DNA of 52,006 nucleotides from Bacteroidales bacterium UBA6192. GTDB taxonomy: Bacteria > Bacteroidota > Bacteroidia > Bacteroidales > F082. The DNA lies in NCBI GenBank assembly GCA_002422725.1, contig DITE01000095.1:307-52312 (forward strand), given 5' to 3'. The position numbers were made by a program, and so were the translations under genes. Positions 15,990 through 23,776 of the stretch are shown here, in pieces. The notes under the pieces are model-generated. The model had not been told where the DNA came from, did not search any database, and saw nothing but the letters and a program-made list of their open reading frames with translations. The first letter of the stretch is position 1, and every line of letters starts with the position of its first letter.

Positions 15990-16787
15990 TTATTTAATAT
16001 TAATGGTTTTGTTTAATTCATCAATTCTTTTAGCCAATGTATCGATTTTATAACTTAGATTAGAAATTTCTTTCTGTAATTCATCATTGTTATCGCTAAC
16101 CATAGCATCAACGAAGATTGAATTAACTAAAGATAATCCAATGATTCCTCCACAAAGTAACAAAAATACAAAATATAACTTTGACAAGAACCCAATCATT
16201 GGTTCTGAACGACTGGCAATTAGATCAGGTATCTCATACCAGCCTTCAACTGAAAAGAGTCTGAAAATTGAATAAAAGGATTCCAAAGGGTTGCCAAAAT
16301 ACTCAGGTGCTATCTTTTTAAATAGTGAACAAGACACAAGCGAAACAATAAACACTAATACGAAAAAGCCAAAAATAACTATATATGAGGCTTTTAATGC
16401 ACGCTGAACCGATGATACGAGTGAGTTAGCATCTGGAAAAAATCGGATTAACCTAAAAAATTTGAAAACCCTAAAAACTCTTAAGGTAAGAAAAATATTT
16501 AGTTGCAAAGGGCTATCATTATAGAAAATAACAGCTAAAGAAGGAACGGAAATTATAATCAATATAAAGTCAAATCTGTTCCAGCCATCAGAAATATATT
16601 TTGCAAAACCTTTATTATTGATCTTGACCGACATTTCTACAATAAACAACAGTGTAAATACTGGTTCAAAGTAGTCTAGAACATTACCACTTGATTCAAA
16701 CTCTTGAATAAATATTAATATGGCATTCGCAACAATGAGATATAAAATGAAATAATCATTTAAGAAAAATCTCCTTAAGTTATTCAT
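15990..16787 (-). CDS. Voltage-gated-type ion channel (Ion_trans family)
   Basis: 265 aa with six predicted membrane helices: S1 11-30, S2 37-56, S3 71-90, S4 99-117, S5 133-156, S6 202-230. S4 has the voltage-sensor pattern, with positive charges every third residue (R103, R106, K109, R112, R115). The pore loop FRLFSVEGWYEIPD (175-188) carries filter residues V180-E181-G182-W183, comparable to the LESW filter of bacterial sodium channels, so it is probably cation-selective. A heptad-like coiled coil (236-263) would support tetramer assembly. It is first in an operon with the COG4748-like nuclease inside the island. It could be an ordinary channel, but the context suggests a membrane-depolarising defence effector. 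Confidence 0.88.
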   Translation of the reverse strand: MNNLRRFFLNDYFILYLIVANAILIFIQEFESSGNVLDYFEPVFTLLFIVEMSVKINNKGFAKYISDGWNRFDFILIIISVPSLAVIFYNDSPLQLNIFLTLRVFRVFKFFRLIRFFPDANSLVSSVQRALKASYIVIFGFFVLVFIVSLVSCSLFKKIAPEYFGNPLESFYSIFRLFSVEGWYEIPDLIASRSEPMIGFLSKLYFVFLLLCGGIIGLSLVNSIFVDAMVSDNNDELQKEISNLSYKIDTLAKRIDELNKTINIK

Positions 16788-16889
16788 TAGTCCTTTAAAT
16801 ATGATTAATTTAATTAATTTTAGTTGTCAATTGTCTTTTGTTTGAAGAACGTTTGGATTTGACATTACTAATAAGTTGTTTTATTCCCC

Positions 16890-16897
16890 CAAAGATA
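16890..16897 (-). promoter_or_regulatory. Probable -7 promoter element of channel-nuclease operon
   Basis: Minus strand TATCTTTG about 100 bp upstream of the channel start, the only good TAnnTTTG match there. No clear -33 box. Confidence 0.4.
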
Positions 16898-17340
16898 TTG
16901 TTCTTTTCTGATTTTTTATCACATAATTTATCTTTTTGATATTCAATTGCATCATAACGTGGAGACTGAGAATATTTCTTGCTTTAAAGTCTAATGTCCA
17001 TGTAAATATTGATGTGTTCAGGCAAATATGGGTCGCATATTTCGCTTTAGGGTTCTGAGAAATGTTGAAAAATAAGTTTTAATGTAAGAAACATTGTATA
17101 CTCCTTTGGTACACTATCAATTTTTGGTTGTCAAACTTTTCTACAAGTTTACACATTTTCAATTCACCCTGAATAAGAATTGATTTGAATCGGAGACCGG
17201 CAGAAGTGTCTCTGCCGTTGAGACATCTGCTCTCAATGGCGTTATACATTTGTCTCATTCCAACTGCCAGGAGTTGGTTTTGGAGGTAAATTGAATAAAA
17301 ATAGTATATGTAAAAATCAGGTTTAAAACTATTCAGACAA
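16898..17340. other. Non-coding island end with a cluster of hairpins
   Basis: About 440 AT-rich bases with no gene. At 17198-17281 three hairpins stand close together: 17198-17204 with 17211-17217 (CGGCAGA/TCTGCCG), 17218-17223 with 17231-17236 (TTGAGA/TCTCAA), and 17260-17265 with 17272-17277 (CCAACT/AGTTGG) followed by TTTT. Alternative pairings exist (TGAGACA 17219-17225 with TGTCTCA 17251-17257). It may be a small RNA or a recombination-site accessory region. Confidence 0.45.
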
Positions 17341-17421
17341 TTTTACCGGATTTTTTAGCGTCTCAATTGAGTTGAGCTCAAATGAAGCCATTATCCTGCA
17401 TAGCTTTTCAGGAACTCATGG
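17341..17421 (-). repeat. Right direct repeat: intact purC 3' end
   Basis: Copy of 12870-12950 (77 of 81 positions). The 56-bp identical core 17363-17418 spans the last 28 bases of purC, including the stop at 17391-17393, and 28 bp of 3' flank containing TTGAGCTCAA (17372-17381). As the purC-side copy, it keeps the reading frame intact. Confidence 0.9.
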
Positions 17422-18344
17422 ATGTTTTTCTCCACACGGCCAAGGACATTGGCTGCGTCAACCTTCACAAAGGATTCACCGGTTACCTGTTCATACAGCT
17501 CGATGTAACGGTCCGAAACGCTCTTCACAAATTCATCGGTCATTTCGGGCACCTGCTGGCCTTCCTGTCCCTGAAACCCGTTATCCATAAGCCATTCACG
17601 CACAAACTCTTTCGAAAGCTGTTTCTGTTGTTCGCCCTTGCTGAACCTTTCTTCGTATTCATCAGCATAGAAAAAGCGCGATGAATCAGGGGTGTGGATT
17701 TCGTCGATCAGATAAATGGTGTCGCCTGCCTTTCCAAATTCATATTTGGTATCCACCAGAATCAGCCCATGTTCGGCGGCAATCTGGCTTCCACGCTCAA
17801 ACAATTTCAGGGTATACTGCTCCAGCAAGGCGTAGTCTTCGGCGCTAACAAGGCCATTGCGGATAATTTCGTCGCGGGTGATGTCCTCATCGTGTCCGGT
17901 TGTTGCTTTGGTCGTTGGGGTGATGATGGGTTCGGGAAAACGCTGATGCTCTTTCATCCCCCCGGGAACAGGCACGCCACAGATCTCTCGCGCTCCTTTT
18001 TTGTAGGTACGCCACGAACTGCCGGTGAGAAAGCCCCGGATAATCATTTCGACCGGAAAAGGTGTGCAATAATGGCCAATGGTCACCATGGGGTCGGGAC
18101 TGGCAATTTTCCAGTTGGGTACAATATCACTGGTAGCATCGAGAAATTTCGATGCTATCTGGTTCAATACCTGTCCTTTGTAAGGAATTCCACGGGGCAA
18201 AACCACATCAAAGGCCGAAATGCGGTCCGAAGCCACCATTACCAACAGTTGATCGTTGATGTTATACACATCCCTGACTTTTCCTTTGTAAACACTTTTA
18301 AGGCCCGGGAAAACAAAATCTGTTTTAACAATTGCGTGTGTCAT
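17391..18344 (-). CDS. purC: SAICAR synthase (phosphoribosylaminoimidazole-succinocarboxamide synthase)
   Basis: 317 aa, the longer form of the family (E. coli is about 237). Motifs: YKGKVRDVYNINDQLLVMVASDRISAFDVVLPRGIPYKG near the N-terminus, IRGFLTGSSWRTYKKGAREICGVPVPGG, LILVDTKYEFG, and IDEIHTPDSSRFFYADEYEERF. It joins CAIR and aspartate with ATP in purine synthesis. The ATG overlaps the phoH stop by 4 bp, so the two are translationally coupled. The last eight codons are duplicated at the other end of the island, so its C-terminus may have been supplied by the inserted element. Confidence 0.97.
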   Translation of the reverse strand: MTHAIVKTDFVFPGLKSVYKGKVRDVYNINDQLLVMVASDRISAFDVVLPRGIPYKGQVLNQIASKFLDATSDIVPNWKIASPDPMVTIGHYCTPFPVEMIIRGFLTGSSWRTYKKGAREICGVPVPGGMKEHQRFPEPIITPTTKATTGHDEDITRDEIIRNGLVSAEDYALLEQYTLKLFERGSQIAAEHGLILVDTKYEFGKAGDTIYLIDEIHTPDSSRFFYADEYEERFSKGEQQKQLSKEFVREWLMDNGFQGQEGQQVPEMTDEFVKSVSDRYIELYEQVTGESFVKVDAANVLGRVEKNIHEFLKSYAG

Positions 18345-19333
18345 ATTGATTGAATTTGAGTGTCCTGAGTAAGTTGCTGATTGGATTTTTCGAAATTTTT
18401 ACGGTATGCATGAATTATTTTCGTGACGAGTTTGTGCCGCACAACATCCTTCTCATCGAGGTAGATGAAATCAATTCCTTCTACCTGATCGAGCACTTCG
18501 ATTGCCTGAAACAGACCTGAGGGTTGCTTTGGGGGCAGGTCGACCTGGGTTATGTCGCCGTTGATGATAAATTTGGCCGATTTTCCCATGCGGGTCAGGA
18601 ACATTTTCAACTGGCTGCGGGTAGCATTCTGGGCTTCGTCTAAAATGGCAAAGGCATTGTCGAGGGTGCGTCCGCGCATAAACGCAAGTGGCGCCACCTC
18701 AATGGTGCCGTCCTCGAGGTAGCTGAGCAGTTTCTGGGTAGGCAACATATCGCGCAAGGCATCATACAGGGGCTGCATATAGGGGTCCAGTTTTTCTTTC
18801 ATGTCGCCTGGTAGAAATCCCAGGTTCTCGCCCGCCTCCACAGCAGGTCGTGTAAGGATGATGCGTTTTACTTCACGATTTTTTAAGGCTCGCACTGCCA
18901 GTGCAACGGCGGTGTATGTTTTGCCGGTTCCGGCTGGCCCGATAGCAAACACCATATCGTTTTTGGCCACACTGCTCACCATAGCTTTCTGGTTGGCAGT
19001 GATTGCCCGCACCGAATGCCCGCCGGGGCCATACACAAGAACATCCTGTTCGGCACGGCTGATGGGTGTTTCCCGGTCACTGTCTGTCGACATGATCTGG
19101 TCGATAATCGTGTCGGTGATTTTGCCAAAACGTTCACAGTGCACCATGATCAGCTCGAATCGCTGAGCAAAAAAACTCACCTCCTCTTTATCACCCGAAA
19201 CCTTGATAAAGTTTCCGCGTGCAATGATTTTTAACTTAGGGAATAAACGCTTAATGTGTTCCAGATGAACATCGTTGGCTCCGTAAACATCTAGCGGACT
19301 AACCTGTTCAATCTGTATAATCTGTTCACTCAT
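18341..19333 (-). CDS. phoH: PhoH family ATPase
   Basis: 330 aa from the ATG complementary to 19331-19333. An upstream TTG at 19375 is in frame but overlaps the promoter -7 element, so it is unlikely to be the start. Walker A is GPAGTGKTYTAVALAVRAL, Walker B FAILDEAQNATRSQLKMFLTRMG, followed by INGDITQVDLP. PhoH proteins are cytoplasmic superfamily-1-like ATPases linked to RNA metabolism; their precise role is still unsettled. Forms an operon with purC. Confidence 0.95.
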   Translation of the reverse strand: MSEQIIQIEQVSPLDVYGANDVHLEHIKRLFPKLKIIARGNFIKVSGDKEEVSFFAQRFELIMVHCERFGKITDTIIDQIMSTDSDRETPISRAEQDVLVYGPGGHSVRAITANQKAMVSSVAKNDMVFAIGPAGTGKTYTAVALAVRALKNREVKRIILTRPAVEAGENLGFLPGDMKEKLDPYMQPLYDALRDMLPTQKLLSYLEDGTIEVAPLAFMRGRTLDNAFAILDEAQNATRSQLKMFLTRMGKSAKFIINGDITQVDLPPKQPSGLFQAIEVLDQVEGIDFIYLDEKDVVRHKLVTKIIHAYRKNFEKSNQQLTQDTQIQSI

Positions 19334-19372
19334 ATTGTTTTGTCCTTCTGAAGGACTCTTTGAAGAGAAATT

Positions 19373-19380
19373 CAAAATTA
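19373..19380 (-). promoter_or_regulatory. -7 promoter element of phoH-purC
   Basis: Minus strand TAATTTTG, predicted to give a leader of about 30 nt before the ATG at 19333. It rules out the longer TTG-initiated reading. Confidence 0.55.
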
Positions 19381-19472
19381 TTTAAAACTATAACAAACTT
19401 ATGCTCCGATTTGTTAATTTTACCGGACAAAGATAAAGGAAAATATTTCACATATCCGGCTCGGGCTAAAAC

Positions 19473-20246
19473 ATGGCAATCATCACATTAACAACTGATT
19501 GGGGTACTTCAGACTACTACCTTGCTGCGGTTAAGGGAACCATATTATCCTATTTGCCTGATGCCACGATTGTTGACATTTCGAACCATATTCCCCAATA
19601 TGACCTTGCTGGAGCGGCTTTTAACTTACGAAACTGTTACCGCAATTTCCCTCAGGGGAGCCTGCATATCATCGGGGTGAACACCGAAGAGTCGATAGAA
19701 ACCCCTCACATTGTGGCGAAAATGAACGGACATTATTTTGTTGGCTGCGACAATGGGGTGTTTTCGATGCTTTTTGATGAATTTCCCGAAGAGGTAATTG
19801 AAATTGAGGTTCCACAGGATAGTGATTTCTTTACCTTCAGCACACGCGACCGATTTGTGAAGGTGGCAGTTCACATTTTAAAGGGGGGAGACCTTGATTC
19901 GCTGGGTGGCCGGCGGGAGTTTATCAACCAAAGAATGCTCTTCCAGCCCACTGTCACCGAAACTGCCATCAAAGGATTGGTCATGCATATCGATGCGTAT
20001 GGCAACCTGATTACCAACATATCCTATAAACTTTTCAAGCAGGCATCCAAAAACCGGACCTTCGAGATTTACTTCAACTCCTATAGGATTAGGAAGATTC
20101 ACACACAATATCGCGAAGTAGGTGTGCCCGAGTTGGTTGCCCTGTTCGGATCGCATAATTTTCTTGAAATAGCCATCAACCAGGGCAGTGCAGCCACCCT
20201 TTGCGGCATGATGCGCAACAGTCCGGTTTATATTAACTTTTTATAG
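19473..20246 (+). CDS. SAM hydroxide adenosyltransferase / SAM hydrolase (DUF62)
   Basis: 257 aa. Family motifs: IITLTTDWGTSDYYLAAVKGTI at the N-terminus with the SAM-binding aspartate, VDISNHIPQYDLAGAAFNLRNCY, and FVGCDNGVFSML. The C-terminal beta-barrel carries HIDAYGNLITNIS and an AINQGSAAT segment near the end. Characterised members hydrolyse S-adenosylmethionine to adenosine and methionine; the fold is shared with fluorinases, but no fluorinase-specific feature is visible. Divergent from phoH, convergent with the PAP2 gene 4 bp away. Confidence 0.9.
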   Translation: MAIITLTTDWGTSDYYLAAVKGTILSYLPDATIVDISNHIPQYDLAGAAFNLRNCYRNFPQGSLHIIGVNTEESIETPHIVAKMNGHYFVGCDNGVFSMLFDEFPEEVIEIEVPQDSDFFTFSTRDRFVKVAVHILKGGDLDSLGGRREFINQRMLFQPTVTETAIKGLVMHIDAYGNLITNISYKLFKQASKNRTFEIYFNSYRIRKIHTQYREVGVPELVALFGSHNFLEIAINQGSAATLCGMMRNSPVYINFL

Positions 20247-20250
20247 CGGA

Positions 20251-20829
20251 TCAACAGCTTCGCCGGCAGAAGTAGCGCTCTGCTATGCTGAACAGGTAAT
20301 ACACCCCCACAGCTATCAGGAATCCAATGATGCCTCCGGCAAGGATATCGCCCGGATAATGAACCCCAAGATATATACGGCTGTAAGAAACAAGTATGGC
20401 ATAGGTGAACACAACAGGTCCAATAAGCCTGAAATGCGAACGGAGCAGCAACCACAAAAAACCCGCCAGCGCAAAGCTGTTGGCAGCATGCGACGATACA
20501 AATCCGAAAGCCCCGCCGCAACGGTCGTTTACCAGATGAATCAGGGGTTTTAGCTCCTCTACATGGCAGGGCCGGGGGCGCTCAAAAACAAGTTTGAATG
20601 CTTTTACCGAAACCTGATCTGAAACACTGATCAGCAAGGCAACAAACAACAGCACCATGATGCTTTGCCAGCGATAATATTTGATAATCAGGTATAAAAA
20701 AAACACATACACCGGAATCCAGCTCAGTTTTCCGGAAAAAACGACCATCACGGAATCCAATAGCGGATGATGTAGCCCGTTGAGGAACAAAAATAACTGG
20801 GTATCAATTTGGCTTAGCCATTCCACCAT
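20251..20829 (-). CDS. PAP2-family membrane phosphatase
   Basis: 192 aa, several membrane helices. The three PAP2 motifs are in order: KLVFERPRPC (KxxxxxxRP), GFVSSHAANS (SGH-type with SSHA) and SRIYLGVHYPGD (SRxxxxxHxxxD). Such enzymes remove phosphate from lipid pyrophosphates, often undecaprenyl diphosphate, or from lipid A; the substrate is not determined. The start is 16 bp after the stop of 20846-21475, so they are likely co-transcribed. Confidence 0.9.
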   Translation of the reverse strand: MVEWLSQIDTQLFLFLNGLHHPLLDSVMVVFSGKLSWIPVYVFFLYLIIKYYRWQSIMVLLFVALLISVSDQVSVKAFKLVFERPRPCHVEELKPLIHLVNDRCGGAFGFVSSHAANSFALAGFLWLLLRSHFRLIGPVVFTYAILVSYSRIYLGVHYPGDILAGGIIGFLIAVGVYYLFSIAERYFCRRSC

Positions 20830-20845
20830 TGCACTTTTCCCCGGA

Positions 20846-21475
20846 TTAATCCTGTTTGTCGAAGAATGAATTCTTCAAATCGTAATATGTTTGGTTGTAG
20901 GGATCGCGTTTCATCAGGATATCGATCATTTCGAGTGCCCGCTTGGTTTTGCCTTTTTTCCGGAGTTTTTCAATATTATCGAGGTAATATTGATCGCTTT
21001 TGCATTTATACCCGGGGTTTTTCCCTTCAACAACCACAAAGCCACGGCCATTGGTTTCGGTGCCTTCCAGAATAAACTGAATGGGGATTTCGAAACGGGT
21101 ATAACGTTCATCAGTGCACTGATTCCATTTACCAACGGTTGAACTGTAAAATGCCGTTAGCTGTTCGTTGAAGCCATAATACAAGGCATTGCGCATTTTC
21201 AGCTCGCCGGGCGTATTGTCGCAATCAACTGTAAAGGATAGAATAACAACACCGTTTACACAGTTTTGGCGGGCTTCTTCGGTGTAGAATACCTGATTGA
21301 TAAGAAGTTTTTCAAATTCACCACTACCTCCCCTGAATCTCAGGTCGAGCATTTGCTGAATGTTGCGGTTTCGGCTCAGTGCCAGATTATCAGCCAGGGT
21401 ATTCTCCTGCGACCTTATGTCGAATGGGTTGATAAGCAATAAGATGGAGCATAAAGTATAAAGAAACCTTTTCAT
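20846..21475 (-). CDS. Uncharacterised secreted protein with TonB-C-like and TPR-like segments
   Basis: 209 aa from the ATG at 21475 (MKRFLYTLCSILLLINPFDIRSQ, signal peptide). An ORF start at 21496 is ruled out because it sits inside the promoter -7 element. The middle (NQVFYTEEARQNCVNGVVILSFTVDCD ... RFEIPIQFIL) resembles the TonB C-terminal fold seen in many Bacteroidota envelope proteins. The end (YYLDNIEKLRKKGKTKRALEMIDILMKRDPYNQTYYDLK) looks like one TPR. Function unknown; probably periplasmic. Confidence 0.7.
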   Translation of the reverse strand: MKRFLYTLCSILLLINPFDIRSQENTLADNLALSRNRNIQQMLDLRFRGGSGEFEKLLINQVFYTEEARQNCVNGVVILSFTVDCDNTPGELKMRNALYYGFNEQLTAFYSSTVGKWNQCTDERYTRFEIPIQFILEGTETNGRGFVVVEGKNPGYKCKSDQYYLDNIEKLRKKGKTKRALEMIDILMKRDPYNQTYYDLKNSFFDKQD

Positions 21476-21495
21476 AATCACTTTATTATTTGCCA

Positions 21496-21503
21496 CAAAT
21501 GTA
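21496..21503 (-). promoter_or_regulatory. -7 promoter element of the 20846-21475 gene
   Basis: Minus strand TACATTTG, 20 bp before the ATG at 21475. It fixes the start of that gene. Confidence 0.55.
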
Positions 21504-21570
21504 CAATGGATTGCAGAAAAAAAGCGATGCAGTCATGATTAAACAATAGCCAGGCCGTTTAATGCAGCCT

Positions 21571-22569
21571 TTAAGCCTCTTCATTGTTAAGTTTGAGCCA
21601 AAGCAGGTCTTTCAGCTCCTTGATTCCTTCGCCTGTGAATGAGCTGATAAACACAAAAGGCAATTTGGGGATACTTTTACGGATGAGCTTTTTAAGTTCC
21701 TCATCCAGCAGGTCGCATTTACTGATGGCAAGTATGCGGTCTTTGTCGAGCAGTTCAGGGTTAAAAGCCTCAAGTTCGTTGAGCAGAATATGGTATTGTC
21801 TTGTAATGTCAGGGGCATCGGCCGGGATCATAAACAGCAGTATGGAGTTTCTTTCGATATGACGCAGGAAACGCAATCCAAGCCCTTTACCTTCTGAAGC
21901 ACCTTCGATGATTCCGGGGATGTCGGCCATTACAAAGGACTTGTAATCATAATACTGCACTATGCCCAGATTGGGCACAAGTGTTGTGAAGGGATAGTCG
22001 CCAATTTCGGGTTTTGCTGCTGAAACAACAGAAAGCAGGGTCGATTTGCCTGCATTCGGGAAGCCGACAAGCCCAACATCGGCCAGCAATTTCAATTCCA
22101 GAACGATATAAAACTCCTCGGCATCTTCTCCTGGTTGAGCATAGCGGGGTGCCTGGTTTGTGGATGTTTTGAAATGCACATTGCCCTGACCTCCACGACC
22201 CCCTTTCACCAGCACAATTGTTTGGCCGTCTTCCGAAATTTCGCCGAGCAATTCGCCTGTTTCGGCATGTGTAGCTATTGTCCCGAGCGGAACTTCAATG
22301 AAAATATCTTTGCCGCTGGCACCCGAACTTTGCTGCCTGCTGCCAGGTTCACCATTTTCGGCAAAAAGGTGTTTGGTATACCTCAGGTGAAGCAAGGTCC
22401 ACATCTGCGCATTGCCTTTCATGATGACATGACCTCCGCGGCCTCCATCGCCACCGTCGGGACCTCCCTTGGGGACAAACTTTTCGCGCCTGAAATGCGC
22501 CGAACCAGCACCACCTTTGCCCGAACGACAAAATACTTTTACATGATCAACAAAATTGGAACCGGACAT
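21571..22569 (-). CDS. obgE: Obg GTPase (ribosome assembly)
   Basis: 332 aa from MSGSNFVDHVKVF; five more residues are possible upstream but the family begins here. The glycine-rich Obg domain (1-160) has RSGKGGAGSAHFRREKFVPKGGPDGGDGGRGG. The GTPase domain has G1 GFPNAGKST, G2 around YPFTTLVPNLG, G3 DIPGIIEGASEGKGLG and G4 SKCD. Obg binds the 50S subunit during late assembly and links it to GTP/ppGpp status. It ends after the G domain with no extra C-terminal OCT domain. Confidence 0.96.
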   Translation of the reverse strand: MSGSNFVDHVKVFCRSGKGGAGSAHFRREKFVPKGGPDGGDGGRGGHVIMKGNAQMWTLLHLRYTKHLFAENGEPGSRQQSSGASGKDIFIEVPLGTIATHAETGELLGEISEDGQTIVLVKGGRGGQGNVHFKTSTNQAPRYAQPGEDAEEFYIVLELKLLADVGLVGFPNAGKSTLLSVVSAAKPEIGDYPFTTLVPNLGIVQYYDYKSFVMADIPGIIEGASEGKGLGLRFLRHIERNSILLFMIPADAPDITRQYHILLNELEAFNPELLDKDRILAISKCDLLDEELKKLIRKSIPKLPFVFISSFTGEGIKELKDLLWLKLNNEEA

Positions 22570-22581
22570 GAATTTTTTTTG

Positions 22582-22589
22582 CAAAAGTA
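22582..22589 (-). promoter_or_regulatory. -7 promoter element of obgE
   Basis: Minus strand TACTTTTG, 12 bp before the obgE ATG; no clear -33 box. Confidence 0.45.
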
Positions 22590-22689
22590 ATGTTTTCCAT
22601 TGGTTTACCAGCCACTGAGCTAAAAACAGGAATTGGAAGCTGTGAAAAATCAGTCCTTGAAATGATATGCCTGGCTTGGCAACATACCG

Positions 22690-22697
22690 TATCTTTG
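22690..22697 (+). promoter_or_regulatory. -7 promoter element of CDF transporter gene
   Basis: TATCTTTG with exactly 4 nt before the ATG, implying a leaderless or nearly leaderless transcript. Confidence 0.45.
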
Positions 22698-22701
22698 CTT
22701 T

Positions 22702-23637
22702 ATGAAACAGTCATCCAGATCAAAGCAGGCCTTGCAGGTAACCATTGTTGGTTTTGTTGTGAATGTGGTGTTAAGCACTGGCAAGATCATTGCCGGCGTT
22801 TCGGGCAAAAGCGGGGCAATGCTGGCCGACGGGATACATTCCCTATCCGATCTGGTAACCGATATTATGGTTTGGTTTTTTGTCGGGGTTTCCGACAAGG
22901 AAAGTGATCAGACGCATCATTATGGTCATGGCAAGTATGAAACTTTTGCCACCATGCTAATAAGCATGGTATTGTTGGCTGTTGGGATTGGTATTTTTTT
23001 TAATGGAGCAGGAGCAGTACTAAAAGCCCTTGGAGGACACCCACCCGAAAAACCGGGAATGATAGCACTTTATGCTGCCCTGATGTCCATTGCATTAAAG
23101 GAGGCATTGTACTGGTACACGCTCAGGACAGGTAAATCAATTAATAGTATGGCTGTCGTGGCCAACGCCTGGCACCATCGCTCGGATGCGCTCTCATCTG
23201 TTGGCACCAGTCTGGGAATTGGAGGCGCCATTTTCCTGGGTGAATCATGGTATATCCTTGATCCCATTGCCGGTATGGTTGTGAGTTTTTTCATTGCCAG
23301 GGTAGCATGGCAGCTGGGAGGCCCGAGCATCAGGGAGTTGCTCGAAGCTGCACCTTCCTCAGAGATTAGGGAAGAGATGTCGGACATAATCGGAAAAGTG
23401 ACCGGGGTGAAGGATTACCATAATCTGAGGGCGCGCAGCATTGGCAAAGCAATGGCAATAGAGGTGCATATCAAAGTTGATAAGGATTTAAGTGTTGAAG
23501 CATCGCACAACATTGCAAGCCAGGTGGAGATTTTGCTTCGTCAAAGGTTCGGGCAGCAAACCCATGTCGGGGTTCATGTGGAACCGTTTTATCTGAAGAA
23601 AGTAGCAGACAATGAGGCTTTTAGTAAGATAGAATAA
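22702..23637 (+). CDS. Cation diffusion facilitator (CDF) metal transporter
   Basis: 311 aa. Six membrane helices in the first about 205 residues, then a cytoplasmic C-terminal metal-binding domain. Metal-site motifs are ADGIHSLSDLVTD (helix 2, HxxxD type), HHYGHGKYE after helix 2, and AWHHRSDALSSVGT (helix 5, HxxxD). The tail has the conserved VEVHIKVDKDLSVEASHNIAS and GVHVEP. Exports divalent metals such as Zn, Fe, Mn or Co in exchange for protons; specificity cannot be assigned here. Divergent from obgE. Confidence 0.94.
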   Translation: MKQSSRSKQALQVTIVGFVVNVVLSTGKIIAGVSGKSGAMLADGIHSLSDLVTDIMVWFFVGVSDKESDQTHHYGHGKYETFATMLISMVLLAVGIGIFFNGAGAVLKALGGHPPEKPGMIALYAALMSIALKEALYWYTLRTGKSINSMAVVANAWHHRSDALSSVGTSLGIGGAIFLGESWYILDPIAGMVVSFFIARVAWQLGGPSIRELLEAAPSSEIREEMSDIIGKVTGVKDYHNLRARSIGKAMAIEVHIKVDKDLSVEASHNIASQVEILLRQRFGQQTHVGVHVEPFYLKKVADNEAFSKIE

Positions 23638-23720
23638 AGTTCTGTATGGGTAATATTTACCGTGTCAGTCTCGCCAAACCATTTTTCTATTTAAAAACAT
23701 TCTAAATAAGAGAATAGTAT

Positions 23721-23728
23721 TATTTTTG
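23721..23728 (+). promoter_or_regulatory. -7 promoter element of SlyD-like gene
   Basis: TATTTTTG, 48 bp upstream of the ATG at 23777. It overlaps the longer in-frame start at 23726, which argues against that start. Confidence 0.5.
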
Positions 23729-23776
23729 CAGTTTGCTACGACTGAGATTAACAATCATAAAATATACAATCAAATC

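Larger units (their letters stand above)
12870..17421. mobile_element. Genomic island with DarTG and channel-nuclease cargo, bounded by purC 3'-end repeats
   Basis: A 4.5-kb segment lies between two direct copies of the purC 3' end. Its four genes are all on the minus strand and clearly more AT-rich than the core genes on both sides. Duplication of a gene's 3' end at both borders, with the gene left intact at one, is what a site-specific recombinase leaves after integrating into that end. No integrase, transposase or relaxase is visible inside, so the element is either mobilised in trans or a remnant. The three substitutions in the repeat outside the core suggest the insertion is not very recent or that the attachment sites differed. 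The contents look like a defence cassette. Confidence 0.75.
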
